Of a stretch of 41,450 nucleotides of DNA, positions 18,529-28,083 are shown one piece after another. The stretch comes from Nitrososphaera sp. GTDB taxonomy: Archaea; Thermoproteota; Nitrososphaeria; Nitrososphaerales; Nitrososphaeraceae. The notes beneath the pieces are model-generated. The model was not told the origin of the DNA and ran no database searches. It saw nothing but the letters and a program-made list of their open reading frames with translations. Position 1 is the stretch's first letter. Every line of letters begins with the position of its first letter. The stretch covers positions 1 through 41,450 of the forward strand of contig JANWIX010000038.1 of the NCBI GenBank assembly GCA_025449675.1. The letters are read 5' to 3'. Both the position numbers and the translations under genes were made by a program.

Positions 18529-20256
18529 TTGCTTTATAGAAGATTTACCATTCAAGTCGATGTGAATCTCTCAAAGCTCACACAGCTTGTTTTGGCAGTC
18601 TTGATACTGTCGTTTCAACTACCGCTGTTCTTTGGCCTCGGTCCTAGCTCTACGGATGCGGCCATACCTTTCACTCCGACTTCGGATTTCAACGGTGATG
18701 GGTTTGCTGATTTGGCAATAGGGGCGCCATTTGAGACAATCGGGACAGGCTCAACCGGCGTTCAGTTTGCAGGGGCTGTAAGTGTTTTCTATGGCTCTGC
18801 TAATCGTCTAGGAGGTTCTACCACGATAGCGGATCAGTTCTGGCATCAAAATACTGCCGGTATTCTAGATTCCGCAGAGGGTCAAGATCATTTTGGTACG
18901 GCATTAGCCAGCGGTGACTTTAACGGCGATGGATTTTCCGATCTTGCTATTGGGGTCGCGGACGAAGACGTTGGCACCATTAATGGCGCTGGCGCTGTCA
19001 ACGTAATCTATGGCTCTTCTACTGGCCTCAAGTCGGCCGGCAATCAGCTCTGGACACAAAATAGCGCGGGTATTCTAGATACTGCAGAGACAGGTGACGC
19101 ATTTGGTGCTCGATTGGCAGCAGGTGACTTTAACGGTGATGGGCGCGCAGATCTGGCAATAAATAGTCAGTTTGAGAAAATTGGAACTGTGAATAATGCC
19201 GGCGCTGTCAACGTAATCTATGGCTCCTCTTCAGGTCTCGCGTCAACTGGCAACCAGTTCTGGCATCAAGACAGTCCAAACATTCTAGAGGTTGTGGAAG
19301 AGGGTGACTTTTTTGGCAGAGTGGGGACTGGTTACTTCAACGGTGACGGGTTTGCAGATCTGGCAATAGGCGTCTTGGGCGAAAGCATCAACGTTAGCGG
19401 AAATAATATTGTAGGGGGAGCTGTCAACGTAATCTATGGCTCTTCTACTGGCCTCAAGTCGGCCGGCAATCAGCTCTGGACACAAAATAGCCCGGGTATT
19501 CTAGATGCTGCAGAGAATAATGACGAATTTGGTTTCTCTGTAGCAGGCGGCGACTTTAACAGTGATGGAAATGATGATCTTGCCGTAGGAGTTTTTCGTG
19601 AAGACATTCCTGGTGTCAGTTCAGGTGATAATGATGCCGGCGCTGTCAACGTAATCTATGGCTCTTCTACTGGCCTCAAGTCGGCCGGCAATCAGCTCTG
19701 GACACAAAATAGCGCGGGCATAAAGGATGCTTCCGAGGTAGCCGATCTTTTTGGTTATAGCTTGAATTCTAACGACTTTGATGGTGATGGGCACGCGGAT
19801 CTCGCGATTGGATCGAGAGAATGGATAGAGTCAGCTAATCCGCTAGCTTTTGAGGGTGGCGCTGTCAACGTAATCTATGGTTCCTCTTCAGGCCTTGCAT
19901 CCGCGGGAAACCAGGTGTGGAATCAGCAGAGTCCCGGTATTGAGGACAATTCAGAGGATGATGACTTTTTTGGGCAGTCCCTAGCTTCAGGCGATTTTGA
20001 CAACAATGGCTTTGCCGATTTGGCGATAGGTGTCATAGGCGAAGACATTGAAGGACGCCCGTCAGGAACCCTATTTAACGCGGGAGCTGTACACGCACTG
20101 TATAGTTTTACAGCTACAGGTCTTTCATCAACCTCTGACCAGTTCCTGCTTCAAGACAGCGGTGCTGTACCTTCCGTCCCAGATTCGTTGTCAGAAAATT
20201 TTGATAGCTTGGGATCTTCTAGTTCCGGTGCGACATCAGGAGCGGAAAGCTCCTAA
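18529..20256 (+). CDS. secreted FG-GAP (integrin alpha-type beta-propeller) repeat protein
   Basis: Multiple DFNGDGFADLAIGxPxE and GAVNVIYGSSxGL units. Confidence 0.9.
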   Translation: MLYRRFTIQVDVNLSKLTQLVLAVLILSFQLPLFFGLGPSSTDAAIPFTPTSDFNGDGFADLAIGAPFETIGTGSTGVQFAGAVSVFYGSANRLGGSTTIADQFWHQNTAGILDSAEGQDHFGTALASGDFNGDGFSDLAIGVADEDVGTINGAGAVNVIYGSSTGLKSAGNQLWTQNSAGILDTAETGDAFGARLAAGDFNGDGRADLAINSQFEKIGTVNNAGAVNVIYGSSSGLASTGNQFWHQDSPNILEVVEEGDFFGRVGTGYFNGDGFADLAIGVLGESINVSGNNIVGGAVNVIYGSSTGLKSAGNQLWTQNSPGILDAAENNDEFGFSVAGGDFNSDGNDDLAVGVFREDIPGVSSGDNDAGAVNVIYGSSTGLKSAGNQLWTQNSAGIKDASEVADLFGYSLNSNDFDGDGHADLAIGSREWIESANPLAFEGGAVNVIYGSSSGLASAGNQVWNQQSPGIEDNSEDDDFFGQSLASGDFDNNGFADLAIGVIGEDIEGRPSGTLFNAGAVHALYSFTATGLSSTSDQFLLQDSGAVPSVPDSLSENFDSLGSSSSGATSGAESS

Positions 20257-20310
20257 GCAACTCTTTCTTTCTGTCGATTTTTTCATGCAAGTCAACATTC
20301 GCTTTGTGGC
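20257..20310 (-). repeat. family A repeat, one end only
   Basis: gcaactctttctttctgtcgattttttcatgcaagtcaacattcgctttgtgg; begins immediately after the FG-GAP stop codon. Confidence 0.7.
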
Positions 20311-20354
20311 CGGGGCGGATCAGGCGAAGCCTTGGCATTCACTCCAACTTCAAG

Positions 20355-20588
20355 CTAAGCCAACGCGATGCAAGAATCAGTGCCCTTTCCGCCATCTGCA
20401 GCATCTTTTCCTGCCCCGCCATCTACCTGGTCGTCGCCATCCCAGCCCTCCATAAGGTCATTTCCTGTGCCTCCATCGAGCATGTCATTTCCTATGCCTC
20501 CCATCAAGAGGTCCCAGCCATCGCCTCCAAACATCTTGTCATTGCCAGCTCCACCATCCATACCATCGACTCCGTCTTCGCCATGCAT
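20355..20588 (-). pseudogene. RTX / hemolysin-type calcium-binding repeat fragment
   Basis: [55 protein letters not shown]: GGxGxDxhx nonapeptides without a recognisable N-terminal module. Confidence 0.75.
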
Positions 20589-20600
20589 TTCATCATTACC

Positions 20601-20633
20601 TGTCCAGCAGCCTGTGCCCTGATCCGTGACTTA
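20601..20633 (-). repeat. family A repeat, opposite end only
   Basis: tgtccagcagcctgtgccctgatccgtgactta matches the left part of other copies. Confidence 0.6.
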
Positions 20634-20976
20634 GAGGTGAATATGGGCTTGATCGATGTCAACAAAAGTTCTCGGTAACGTAGAGGTGCCCACACTGTCT
20701 TCTGCGATCCCAAAAACCCACATGTGCCTCATGGTTCAGCAGGCTTCAGTTGTGATAATCCGAGAGAAAATGAAGCGACGTAACTAGCTGCCGATCCGCC
20801 TAAATCTTCCGATCGCCATGACTCCGACAACCGCCGCGCTTACAGCACTCAGGATTACACCTCAGCTACATGTACCAGAACTCTCGATCTTTTCCGCTAT
20901 TTTTGATTTCCTCACTAATAGATAAGAGAATGTTGACTCTCGGTTGTAAGTACCATTTTGGAATCATCTCAGCAGC

Positions 20977-21189
20977 ATGAAAAGCATATCAGAACTTCTA
21001 AACGGTAAGAGAGGCGAGTTTACGACCGGCCAGAGCTGGGGCGCACTGAGAAAGGCGTGGAAGGGATACAGGATCGCAAAAGTCCAGGGCGACAACGCGA
21101 GGATGAAAGAATACGCGACCAAGATCCGCCGGCTCCAAGGTGAACTGGGAATAAGCGTTGCTTCATTTCCGAACCTAGGCATCCAGTAG
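20977..21189 (+). CDS. small basic hypothetical protein (70 aa)
   Basis: MKSISELLNGKRGEFTTGQSWGALRKAWKGYRIAKVQGDNARMKEYATKIRRLQGELG; regular helix-like composition. Confidence 0.5.
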   Translation: MKSISELLNGKRGEFTTGQSWGALRKAWKGYRIAKVQGDNARMKEYATKIRRLQGELGISVASFPNLGIQ

Positions 21190-21418
21190 CATTCTGGATC
21201 CTATCTTTTTTCTCTCCGGTGTAAATCGAGCTGTTCTAGCCCTAGGTTAATGGAAGCTGAATCGTGCCAATGTCTTTGTGTATATACAAGGCATCATGCT
21301 AGCTGTCCTGTGATGATCATAAGATAACTCTAGTTTCTAACCCCTGTACATAGAATCACTGATAGCCAGCTTTAGCTAGACGATGGTGCTGCTAATAATA
21401 AAACGAAAATCCTTTACT

Positions 21419-21668
21419 CTATGCTGGCAATGTCAGCCTTTCTTCGATGATGTCCAACGCCTTTCGAATGCAAGCGTTCGTGATGAGCGATGGCAATTGT
21501 ATCTGCTTATCGATTGGCAGAGAACTGTTCAGTCGCTGGAGCATCCTGATTCGTTCGTCGGTATTGTGCTCCTCTCTGACCGCAGAAACGAGATAATGCA
21601 AAGAATTCATCAACACAGATTATGCTCAATGTTGGCTATAAGCATGTGAGGTACTATCTTGCAGTAGT
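21419..21668 (-). repeat. dispersed repeat family B, copy 2, encoding a 65-aa ORF (21419..21616 -)
   Basis: Homologous to 14897-15147 including sequence upstream of the ORF. Confidence 0.7.
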
Positions 21669-21710
21669 TCCTGAGCACAAGTGATGCAAGAGTCATACAG
21701 CGGAAACGTG

Positions 21711-21842
21711 TTAGTTGACCTCTGCGCTCATCGTCTTCCAGCACGAGGGACAAAAGCTTTCGTCACCCGATTTAACCTGCTCGGCCGTGCTATACCTAGT
21801 ATCAAACACTTCTCTACACATTCGGCACAATGTTTTGGCCAT
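21711..21842 (-). CDS. small zinc-ribbon-like protein, 43 aa (MAKTLCRMCREVFDTRYSTAEQVKSGDESFCPSCWKTMSAEVN)
   Basis: ATG to TAA read by hand; two CxxC pairs. Below the ORF-track cutoff. Confidence 0.5.
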   Translation of the reverse strand: MAKTLCRMCREVFDTRYSTAEQVKSGDESFCPSCWKTMSAEVN

Positions 21843-22037
21843 GACTCCAGTTTAACGTACCATATAATTTCCCGCCTGTCAAAACACTTGATCCAGCAGG
21901 TCAATCATACCTTGTGTCATTACATAGACGCGTCGGATTTTTGTGCTTAAGCGGGGGGATTGTATTTTCCTTGATCGGATGTAGGTTCATTTGATTTGAA
22001 ATATCTTATATAGCACATCCCTGCAACGTCAAATACT

Positions 22038-22844
22038 ATGCCAAAATCTCAAAGGAAAATGTATCCAGCTATTGGGTTGGCTGCTATTTTGGCATTGACT
22101 ACAGTGGGGATATTGTTTCCGCAGGTCTATGCGGCTCGAGCTCCAGTTAATGATAATTTCGATTCAGCAACAGTAATTGCGGATGCTCCATTTACAGAAA
22201 CTGTAAATACCGCAAAGGCAACGACAGAGAGCAGTGACCCGAGTGAATGCGTTAATGACGGTCGTACGGTTTGGTACAGATTTAGTCCCGAACAAGACGT
22301 ATTAGTACAAGCCAGCACTTTTGGAAGCGATTTTGGTACGGTCCTGTCTGTCTTTGTTAGCTCCACTGAATTCCAATGCACAATTGAGCAAGAGTTGTCA
22401 TTTGAGGCTTTGGCTGGGGAAATATACTTTTTCATGATAGATTCGTCTGGTGGTGGCAGTGGTAAAAATTTGGTATTTAGCGTAGACGCTTCCTCGATAA
22501 TTGATATCGAAGTGAATATCGATCCTGTCGGCCAACTCGATTCAAAGACTGGCATGGTAACCGTGGGAGGCATCCTTGAATGCTCTCAGAGCTCAGCTGT
22601 CGCATTATCGGGCATTGCAGTCCAAGGAAATGCGAATCGTACTAATTTTGCTCGTGGATTCTACGATGAATCTGCTTCTTGTATCGCTGGAGAACCTACG
22701 GTATGGAGCGCGAGAGTTGCGGCTTCAATTGGAAAATTCAAACCGGGAGATAGCACTGTATTTGTTGACGCATCTGGTTGCGGCGTGCTTACCTGTGACG
22801 AGGATTCGGTATCCAGAATTGTCGCAATTAAAGTGATTAAGTAG
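22038..22844 (+). CDS. secreted protein with a bacterial pre-peptidase C-terminal (PPC)-like domain
   Basis: Signal peptide; NDNFDSATVIADAPFTETVNTAKATTESSDPSECVNDGRTVWYRFSPEQDVLVQASTFGSDFGTVLSVF. Confidence 0.65.
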   Translation: MPKSQRKMYPAIGLAAILALTTVGILFPQVYAARAPVNDNFDSATVIADAPFTETVNTAKATTESSDPSECVNDGRTVWYRFSPEQDVLVQASTFGSDFGTVLSVFVSSTEFQCTIEQELSFEALAGEIYFFMIDSSGGGSGKNLVFSVDASSIIDIEVNIDPVGQLDSKTGMVTVGGILECSQSSAVALSGIAVQGNANRTNFARGFYDESASCIAGEPTVWSARVAASIGKFKPGDSTVFVDASGCGVLTCDEDSVSRIVAIKVIK

Positions 22845-22998
22845 TAGACGCTATTTTTTCAAATAAATCATAACCTGCGTCATTACGTTTATGCGTCCTG
22901 TTCGACAGTTCCATGAATTCCGGTAACACGAGCAAGCTAATAAACCGCCAATATTCTCAACCATGATAAACATTGCCTTCTGGCACCACGATCACATT

Positions 22999-24603
22999 CT
23001 ACGCTGGAGCCAATTCGAGCTTGCAAGAGCCATCGCCGCCCTCGGTAACCACCTCATACGTGCCTCCCCTGACGAGATCCACATTATCGAATACACACGA
23101 GAATCCCCCGTGGTAGTCATCACGATGCACTGGTTTCGTTGGATAAACCACATCTGTAACACCCTCCATATACGTACCAGTGGAGTCATAAGAAAGTGAA
23201 TCGCCATCGGCCCTGAACTCTAATCTTGTCGGGCCAGATGGAACAGCCACGCCTGAGACATCGATCTGTATCTCGCCACTTGAGACAGCTCTGCCTCCTA
23301 TCGTATAGTCAGCCTGAGGATCGTCCGGCGGCTCTCTTGTGATTTCAGTTATTGTTTGCCTAAATGTTCCAGACCCGTTGCCGCTAACAGAGCCAAATGT
23401 CGTCGTTAAGAAGAACGTCCCAGTGCCAGTCCGCTCATCTTTTCGTTCAAAGCACCATCCAGCTTGAGCGTGACCTGGGTCTGCGCAGCCTGTTTCTGTT
23501 CTCGAAAAGCTGTACTGAATAGTTCCACTCGCTGGAATAGGCGCCTGATCACATGGTACGACTGCCCTTCTGGTTTGGTCTAACCGTTCCTCGGCGAGAT
23601 GCTGAAGAGTATGCTCACTCCATTCTGATGCGGCCTCTGTAACGACATGAATTACGGGGGGGATATGCAGGAATAACCCGGGTACTTTTGCAAGCTGATT
23701 AAGAACCCTCGCTGCCGACAACCGCGCTAACTCTGACTGAGCACTTCTAACCTCGTCTATGGTTCTCTGTCTTTCTTGTGGGTTTTCTTCAAATGTCCTT
23801 CTAGTCACCGGGTTTGTAGGATTCTGTGCGCATTCCATTAGTTGCTCAAGCTCTGTGGAATGATGGCTCGTAGCAAAATCACCAGCAACAGGAATCATAG
23901 TTCCTATACTGAATAAATTAAGAAATGCGCCGGTAAGGCCGCCAGCAGCTTCCGCAGACGGCAAAACACCAATCAATTCAGCAGATATTGGCTGTTCTTG
24001 CGGTAGCTTGATGGCAGCCAAAACCTCTTCAGACATTGCAGCATAAGGAACAAAATATCCGATTGTCATTGCCGGGACATTGTTCACCTCATAGAACTTT
24101 GCACTCATGTTATAGACTTGCATGCCACTTGCAGCGGCTTCCAAGATTTCTTCTTCTGTGGGCGAGTAAGTCTGGTCCGGAATTACATTCATTACAACGT
24201 CCCAGCTTTCTCCAGAGGGCAGGCTCTGATGGTAGTTCAGGTAAGTGTTGTTGTAGGTCTTGATTTGAGTGTCTACTTGGGCAAAGATAGTCGCTGTCCC
24301 TTGGTCCAAGCCTTCTTCAACCATCAATCGGTTTACAAGAGCAGGATCGACGTTTGGATTGTTGGGGTTCGTATCAATATTCTGCAAATTGGAGGTCAAC
24401 GGGTTATCGGGAATAGGAATATTTGCCACTTGCTGCGAGAAGCCACCAAAGCTGTATAGACCGACACCGATTGCTATTACAGCAGATACCGCAGCCGATA
24501 TTATTCCGATTATGTTAAACCTTATGAGCCGCCATAGTCTCAGCAAATATATACACTTTTTGAGTGATCGAGCTGACGGAGAAGGCCAAACATTTGAGGC
24601 CAA
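22999..24603 (-). CDS. membrane-anchored surface hypothetical protein
   Basis: N-terminal TM (FNIIGIISAAVSAVIAIGVGLYSFGG); C-terminal domain resembling the N-terminal domain of 25075..27831. Confidence 0.6.
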   Translation of the reverse strand: MASNVWPSPSARSLKKCIYLLRLWRLIRFNIIGIISAAVSAVIAIGVGLYSFGGFSQQVANIPIPDNPLTSNLQNIDTNPNNPNVDPALVNRLMVEEGLDQGTATIFAQVDTQIKTYNNTYLNYHQSLPSGESWDVVMNVIPDQTYSPTEEEILEAAASGMQVYNMSAKFYEVNNVPAMTIGYFVPYAAMSEEVLAAIKLPQEQPISAELIGVLPSAEAAGGLTGAFLNLFSIGTMIPVAGDFATSHHSTELEQLMECAQNPTNPVTRRTFEENPQERQRTIDEVRSAQSELARLSAARVLNQLAKVPGLFLHIPPVIHVVTEAASEWSEHTLQHLAEERLDQTRRAVVPCDQAPIPASGTIQYSFSRTETGCADPGHAQAGWCFERKDERTGTGTFFLTTTFGSVSGNGSGTFRQTITEITREPPDDPQADYTIGGRAVSSGEIQIDVSGVAVPSGPTRLEFRADGDSLSYDSTGTYMEGVTDVVYPTKPVHRDDYHGGFSCVFDNVDLVRGGTYEVVTEGGDGSCKLELAPA

Positions 24604-24728
24604 TACTTGAAGAGATGGGAGAATTTTCTACAAGATATTGTGCTACTGACGTCTTCAGGGATAAGAAGCCAAGAGCTTTCAAGCAAGTGTTAGAAATGCA
24701 ACAGTAACTTGATGACCGGGCTCTTCAG

Positions 24729-24788
24729 GTGGCCTGTGCAGCAGCCTGTGTCCTGATCTGTGACTTTGGTTGGATGACTGTTTCTAGG
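24729..24788 (-). repeat. family A repeat, partial
   Basis: ggcctgtgcagcagcctgtgtcctgatctgtgacttt…; minus strand ends …QPKSQIRTQAAAQAT*. Confidence 0.6.
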
Positions 24789-25074
24789 TAATAAACACGG
24801 ATTATGACGCTAGGCTGGGCAGAATCCAATCAATGACGACAAAACATGCAATGATTCCATGCCAATATTCTGAATCACTTTAGCCTGAAGACATTAAATC
24901 CAATTATTGGAAATGGTATCTGCATAACACAAGACGGATGCGAGGAAGAGGACTCTATAGCAAGATTTATCTGGGTACTCGGAAGTAAACATCCGAACGC
25001 CTCTCAATAGGTCGCCAAATGCAATTCTTGGATCAAGCTCGTCTAGAATTCTGTCTTTTGTTCTTATCTTCACA

Positions 25075-27831
25075 TTGTTTTGCGGCGTTGTCAGCGTCTC
25101 CGTTGCTGTCACTCCCAAGGCGTCGGCTCAAAGTCAAGCTGTAATACCAGTTTCGATCACATACACGTACAGCTACGAAAACAGAGGATGCAGCCAATAT
25201 TACCCTTGTGAAACCGTAACAATTTCAACCAGTTTTTCGGGAAGCGCCAACATTACTCCAGTTGAAGGAGGATATGAAGGAACAGGTTCAGGGTCCTATG
25301 AAGACATCCATGACAGAGTAGTGGACCCCTACCCGGGTTGCTCAGGTGATGGTGGCCATACGACAACCTATGGCAACGCCGACTTTGTTGTGCACTACCA
25401 GTTTTCAATAGATAATGACGTTACAGGAGGAATCGACGATTCGATGTACAACAGCAGCTGGGGCGTCGTCGAGGTACTTGTCGAAGATTATGACTTGCAT
25501 ACAGACTTGACCAGCACCATCTGTGGTGAGACACAGTCTCATAGCCACGACGAAGGTGCTGTTGGCTTTGGCTGCTTCTTTCACTCGTTGGACTTTACCA
25601 CAGGCGGCACCTGGACCCAGATAATTCCTGTTACGGATGATTCGACTGCAAAGTGCGTGCTAAGCATCGGCCAATCGGGTGACAAGATGCGAATATTTGG
25701 AACTGTCAAAGGCCTCTTTGATGGCGGTGTGGAGGGTCTTCCAAATTCCAGAGTACTTCTTGCAAAGATGGAAAAAGAGTATTATGAGAAATTGAGCACC
25801 TCGAAACCAAGTTTCATTATGAGAACCGCCACTTCGGATAACAATACCGCTGAATACGAGTTCAATTTTACAAGGGGGCCAGGCAAGCTGCCAAAGATGA
25901 TGGTGGTTTCGCTCCTGTGGTATGAGGGCGGACCTGAATATGCGATAACCAACGGAAAAGAGCAAGATGGCAGACTCATTCCTGTTTATCAAGCCCTATG
26001 CGTTGATGACAATGACCCTACGAAATGCGCAAAGTGGAAGAGAAACAGCGACGGAAGTTACCAAGCAGAGGTAAAGTTTGAGTACGGCAGCGAGCAGAAG
26101 ATAGTAGAAACTTTAGAGTTTCTGGAATCAGAACACTGGCTGGGACTAAACATCACAGCGCCTGGTGGGATTGCAGGCAACGCGCTGCTACTAACTGCGA
26201 CGACGAATATGATGTCAGATTCGGCCTACTTGTACTATAATAGCTATCGTGAAATGAAATACTTTGAGACACTGGGACTGTTATCACCCCTGAACCCTCT
26301 TGTCATAAGGTCTCATGATTTTGATGCAGGTTGCGAGAAAGGGGCCTGGTATAACGGCAAGGCAGTAGATCCTGCGTACACGAGGTCGTTCGGGGGTCTG
26401 GGAACATTTGCGGACAGAGTTGAAGCAACCGGTGGTGAAATTGTAATGTGCGATACGGGTGGCAACAGTTCCCCAAGTGTGTATGATGCTCCAAGGTTGC
26501 CACTCTGGCACGAAATCGGACACTATCTGCTATTTCAGATGTATAACCCTATTACGCCACAACGAGGTACCCCACACCAAGGATATTCGAACCCGAGTTC
26601 GAACGACGCGTTTATCGAAGGATTCGCAGGCTTTGTGGCCGTCCTAGTCGACGAGCATTATGGAGCTCGCGCTCCGCAATATTTCGGCCAGAATCTGGAA
26701 TTGGAGCACAAGATTTGGGGCGTCTGGGGAACTGACGAGGAGATAGCAGTAGCAAGCGTACTCTGGGATTTTCACGATAGAGGTAGAGAAATAAATCTTG
26801 GACATACGATAAATGGCACGTCGATTCCCATATCCAAGGTTTATCAGGCCTCTATGGATGACGTGTCGCTTGACGCTTCGACAATCATGGTGGCGATTGA
26901 CAGAAACCAGGTCAAAACAATGGTTGACCTCTACAACGCATTCGTGGCGAATAGAATTTCAGCGGTTGACCTGGACATGATATACGCCAATCATGGTGTC
27001 TTCGCAGATGTGGTAGAGAGAAACTATGTGCATGACTCTGTCTCAGAAAAGATTGGCGAATCAGGATCCAAGAGCTCGCCTGTGCGGCTTGTAAGAACCA
27101 CACCACCACCTGAGCTTCGGGGATCGTACTTGGTGTCAGACACGGACTCCACCTATAATGTCACCATCAACTTTGTATCTCCATACGAGAATTATGATTA
27201 TTCATATCTTCAAAAAATGCAAGCCGGAGAAAACACATACTTCACGATGCCGCCTCAATATTACCCATCAACGGCGACCATCTCTCCTGTTTCATCCCGG
27301 GGAAATGGTCCCACGAGTGAAGCAATCGAAATCCGAAGCGACGCATACTGGAGTTACATTCGTTCGAACCCTCCAGAGGATGGCATATTCAGGCAGATTT
27401 CTGTTACAGGAGACTCTAACGGCGGCGATACAATTACTGCGCTTCAATACATTCAGAATGTCAAGGACCTTCTGAGCAGGGTTTCCTCAGAGTACAGGGC
27501 AGGTAACGCTACCGGCGCAGAAGAGCTTGCCACAATGGCCTACATAGACAACTTTGAACATGTGGAAGCAGAGCTGGAACAACGCAATGCGACAGACTTG
27601 AAAGAGCAAACAGAAGAGATGTTACGTGTCGAATTGGTAGGATTGATCAGGGACAGGGCAGCTCCACAGAGCATTGACGACAAGATAGCAGAGGTAAATA
27701 TGATGCTTGACCAGGCGATCGTGATCGTCCCAGAATTTCCATATGGAATGGTCATGATCCTTATGTTCGGCTTGATTTTCACAGTATTCCTTGCAAGGTC
27801 CAGGGGAATGACCTGGCTGCGTTTGTGGTAA
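25075..27831 (+). CDS. secreted HExxH metallopeptidase-like protein with PEF-CTERM anchor
   Basis: LWHEIGHYLLFQMYN…AFIEGFAGFVAVLVDEHYG; C-terminal VIVPEFPYGMVMILMFGLIFTVFLARSRG. The signal peptide probably begins upstream of 25075. Confidence 0.7.
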   Translation: MFCGVVSVSVAVTPKASAQSQAVIPVSITYTYSYENRGCSQYYPCETVTISTSFSGSANITPVEGGYEGTGSGSYEDIHDRVVDPYPGCSGDGGHTTTYGNADFVVHYQFSIDNDVTGGIDDSMYNSSWGVVEVLVEDYDLHTDLTSTICGETQSHSHDEGAVGFGCFFHSLDFTTGGTWTQIIPVTDDSTAKCVLSIGQSGDKMRIFGTVKGLFDGGVEGLPNSRVLLAKMEKEYYEKLSTSKPSFIMRTATSDNNTAEYEFNFTRGPGKLPKMMVVSLLWYEGGPEYAITNGKEQDGRLIPVYQALCVDDNDPTKCAKWKRNSDGSYQAEVKFEYGSEQKIVETLEFLESEHWLGLNITAPGGIAGNALLLTATTNMMSDSAYLYYNSYREMKYFETLGLLSPLNPLVIRSHDFDAGCEKGAWYNGKAVDPAYTRSFGGLGTFADRVEATGGEIVMCDTGGNSSPSVYDAPRLPLWHEIGHYLLFQMYNPITPQRGTPHQGYSNPSSNDAFIEGFAGFVAVLVDEHYGARAPQYFGQNLELEHKIWGVWGTDEEIAVASVLWDFHDRGREINLGHTINGTSIPISKVYQASMDDVSLDASTIMVAIDRNQVKTMVDLYNAFVANRISAVDLDMIYANHGVFADVVERNYVHDSVSEKIGESGSKSSPVRLVRTTPPPELRGSYLVSDTDSTYNVTINFVSPYENYDYSYLQKMQAGENTYFTMPPQYYPSTATISPVSSRGNGPTSEAIEIRSDAYWSYIRSNPPEDGIFRQISVTGDSNGGDTITALQYIQNVKDLLSRVSSEYRAGNATGAEELATMAYIDNFEHVEAELEQRNATDLKEQTEEMLRVELVGLIRDRAAPQSIDDKIAEVNMMLDQAIVIVPEFPYGMVMILMFGLIFTVFLARSRGMTWLRLW

Positions 27832-27987
27832 GCCACAGGAATTCGGACTGAGAGTCGGGACACTGAGCTTTAAGCAACTTCCAACCAATCATACTATGCG
27901 TAATGCCATGAATGCAGCACAAAAGCACGAGGGAAAAGGGGGAACGTCTTCTTGCTGCCGGAACCACCGAAGCCGAGAAAAGCTATG

Positions 27988-28059
27988 AGGCCTGTGCAGC
28001 AGCCTGCCCTGATCCGTGTCTTTAGCTGGCTGATTTCGAGTGCAAGCTCCTCCAAGATG
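27988..28059 (-). repeat. family A repeat, partial
   Basis: gcctgtgcagcagcctgccctgatccgtgtctttagctggctgatttcgagtgcaagctcctccaaga. Confidence 0.65.
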
Positions 28060-28083
28060 TAGACTTCAAAAACTATGCTTAGT

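Noticed and set aside
20368-20622. Ser/Pro-rich plus-strand ORF ([16 protein letters not shown]…)
   Set aside because: It is the antisense shadow of the minus-strand RTX repeats.
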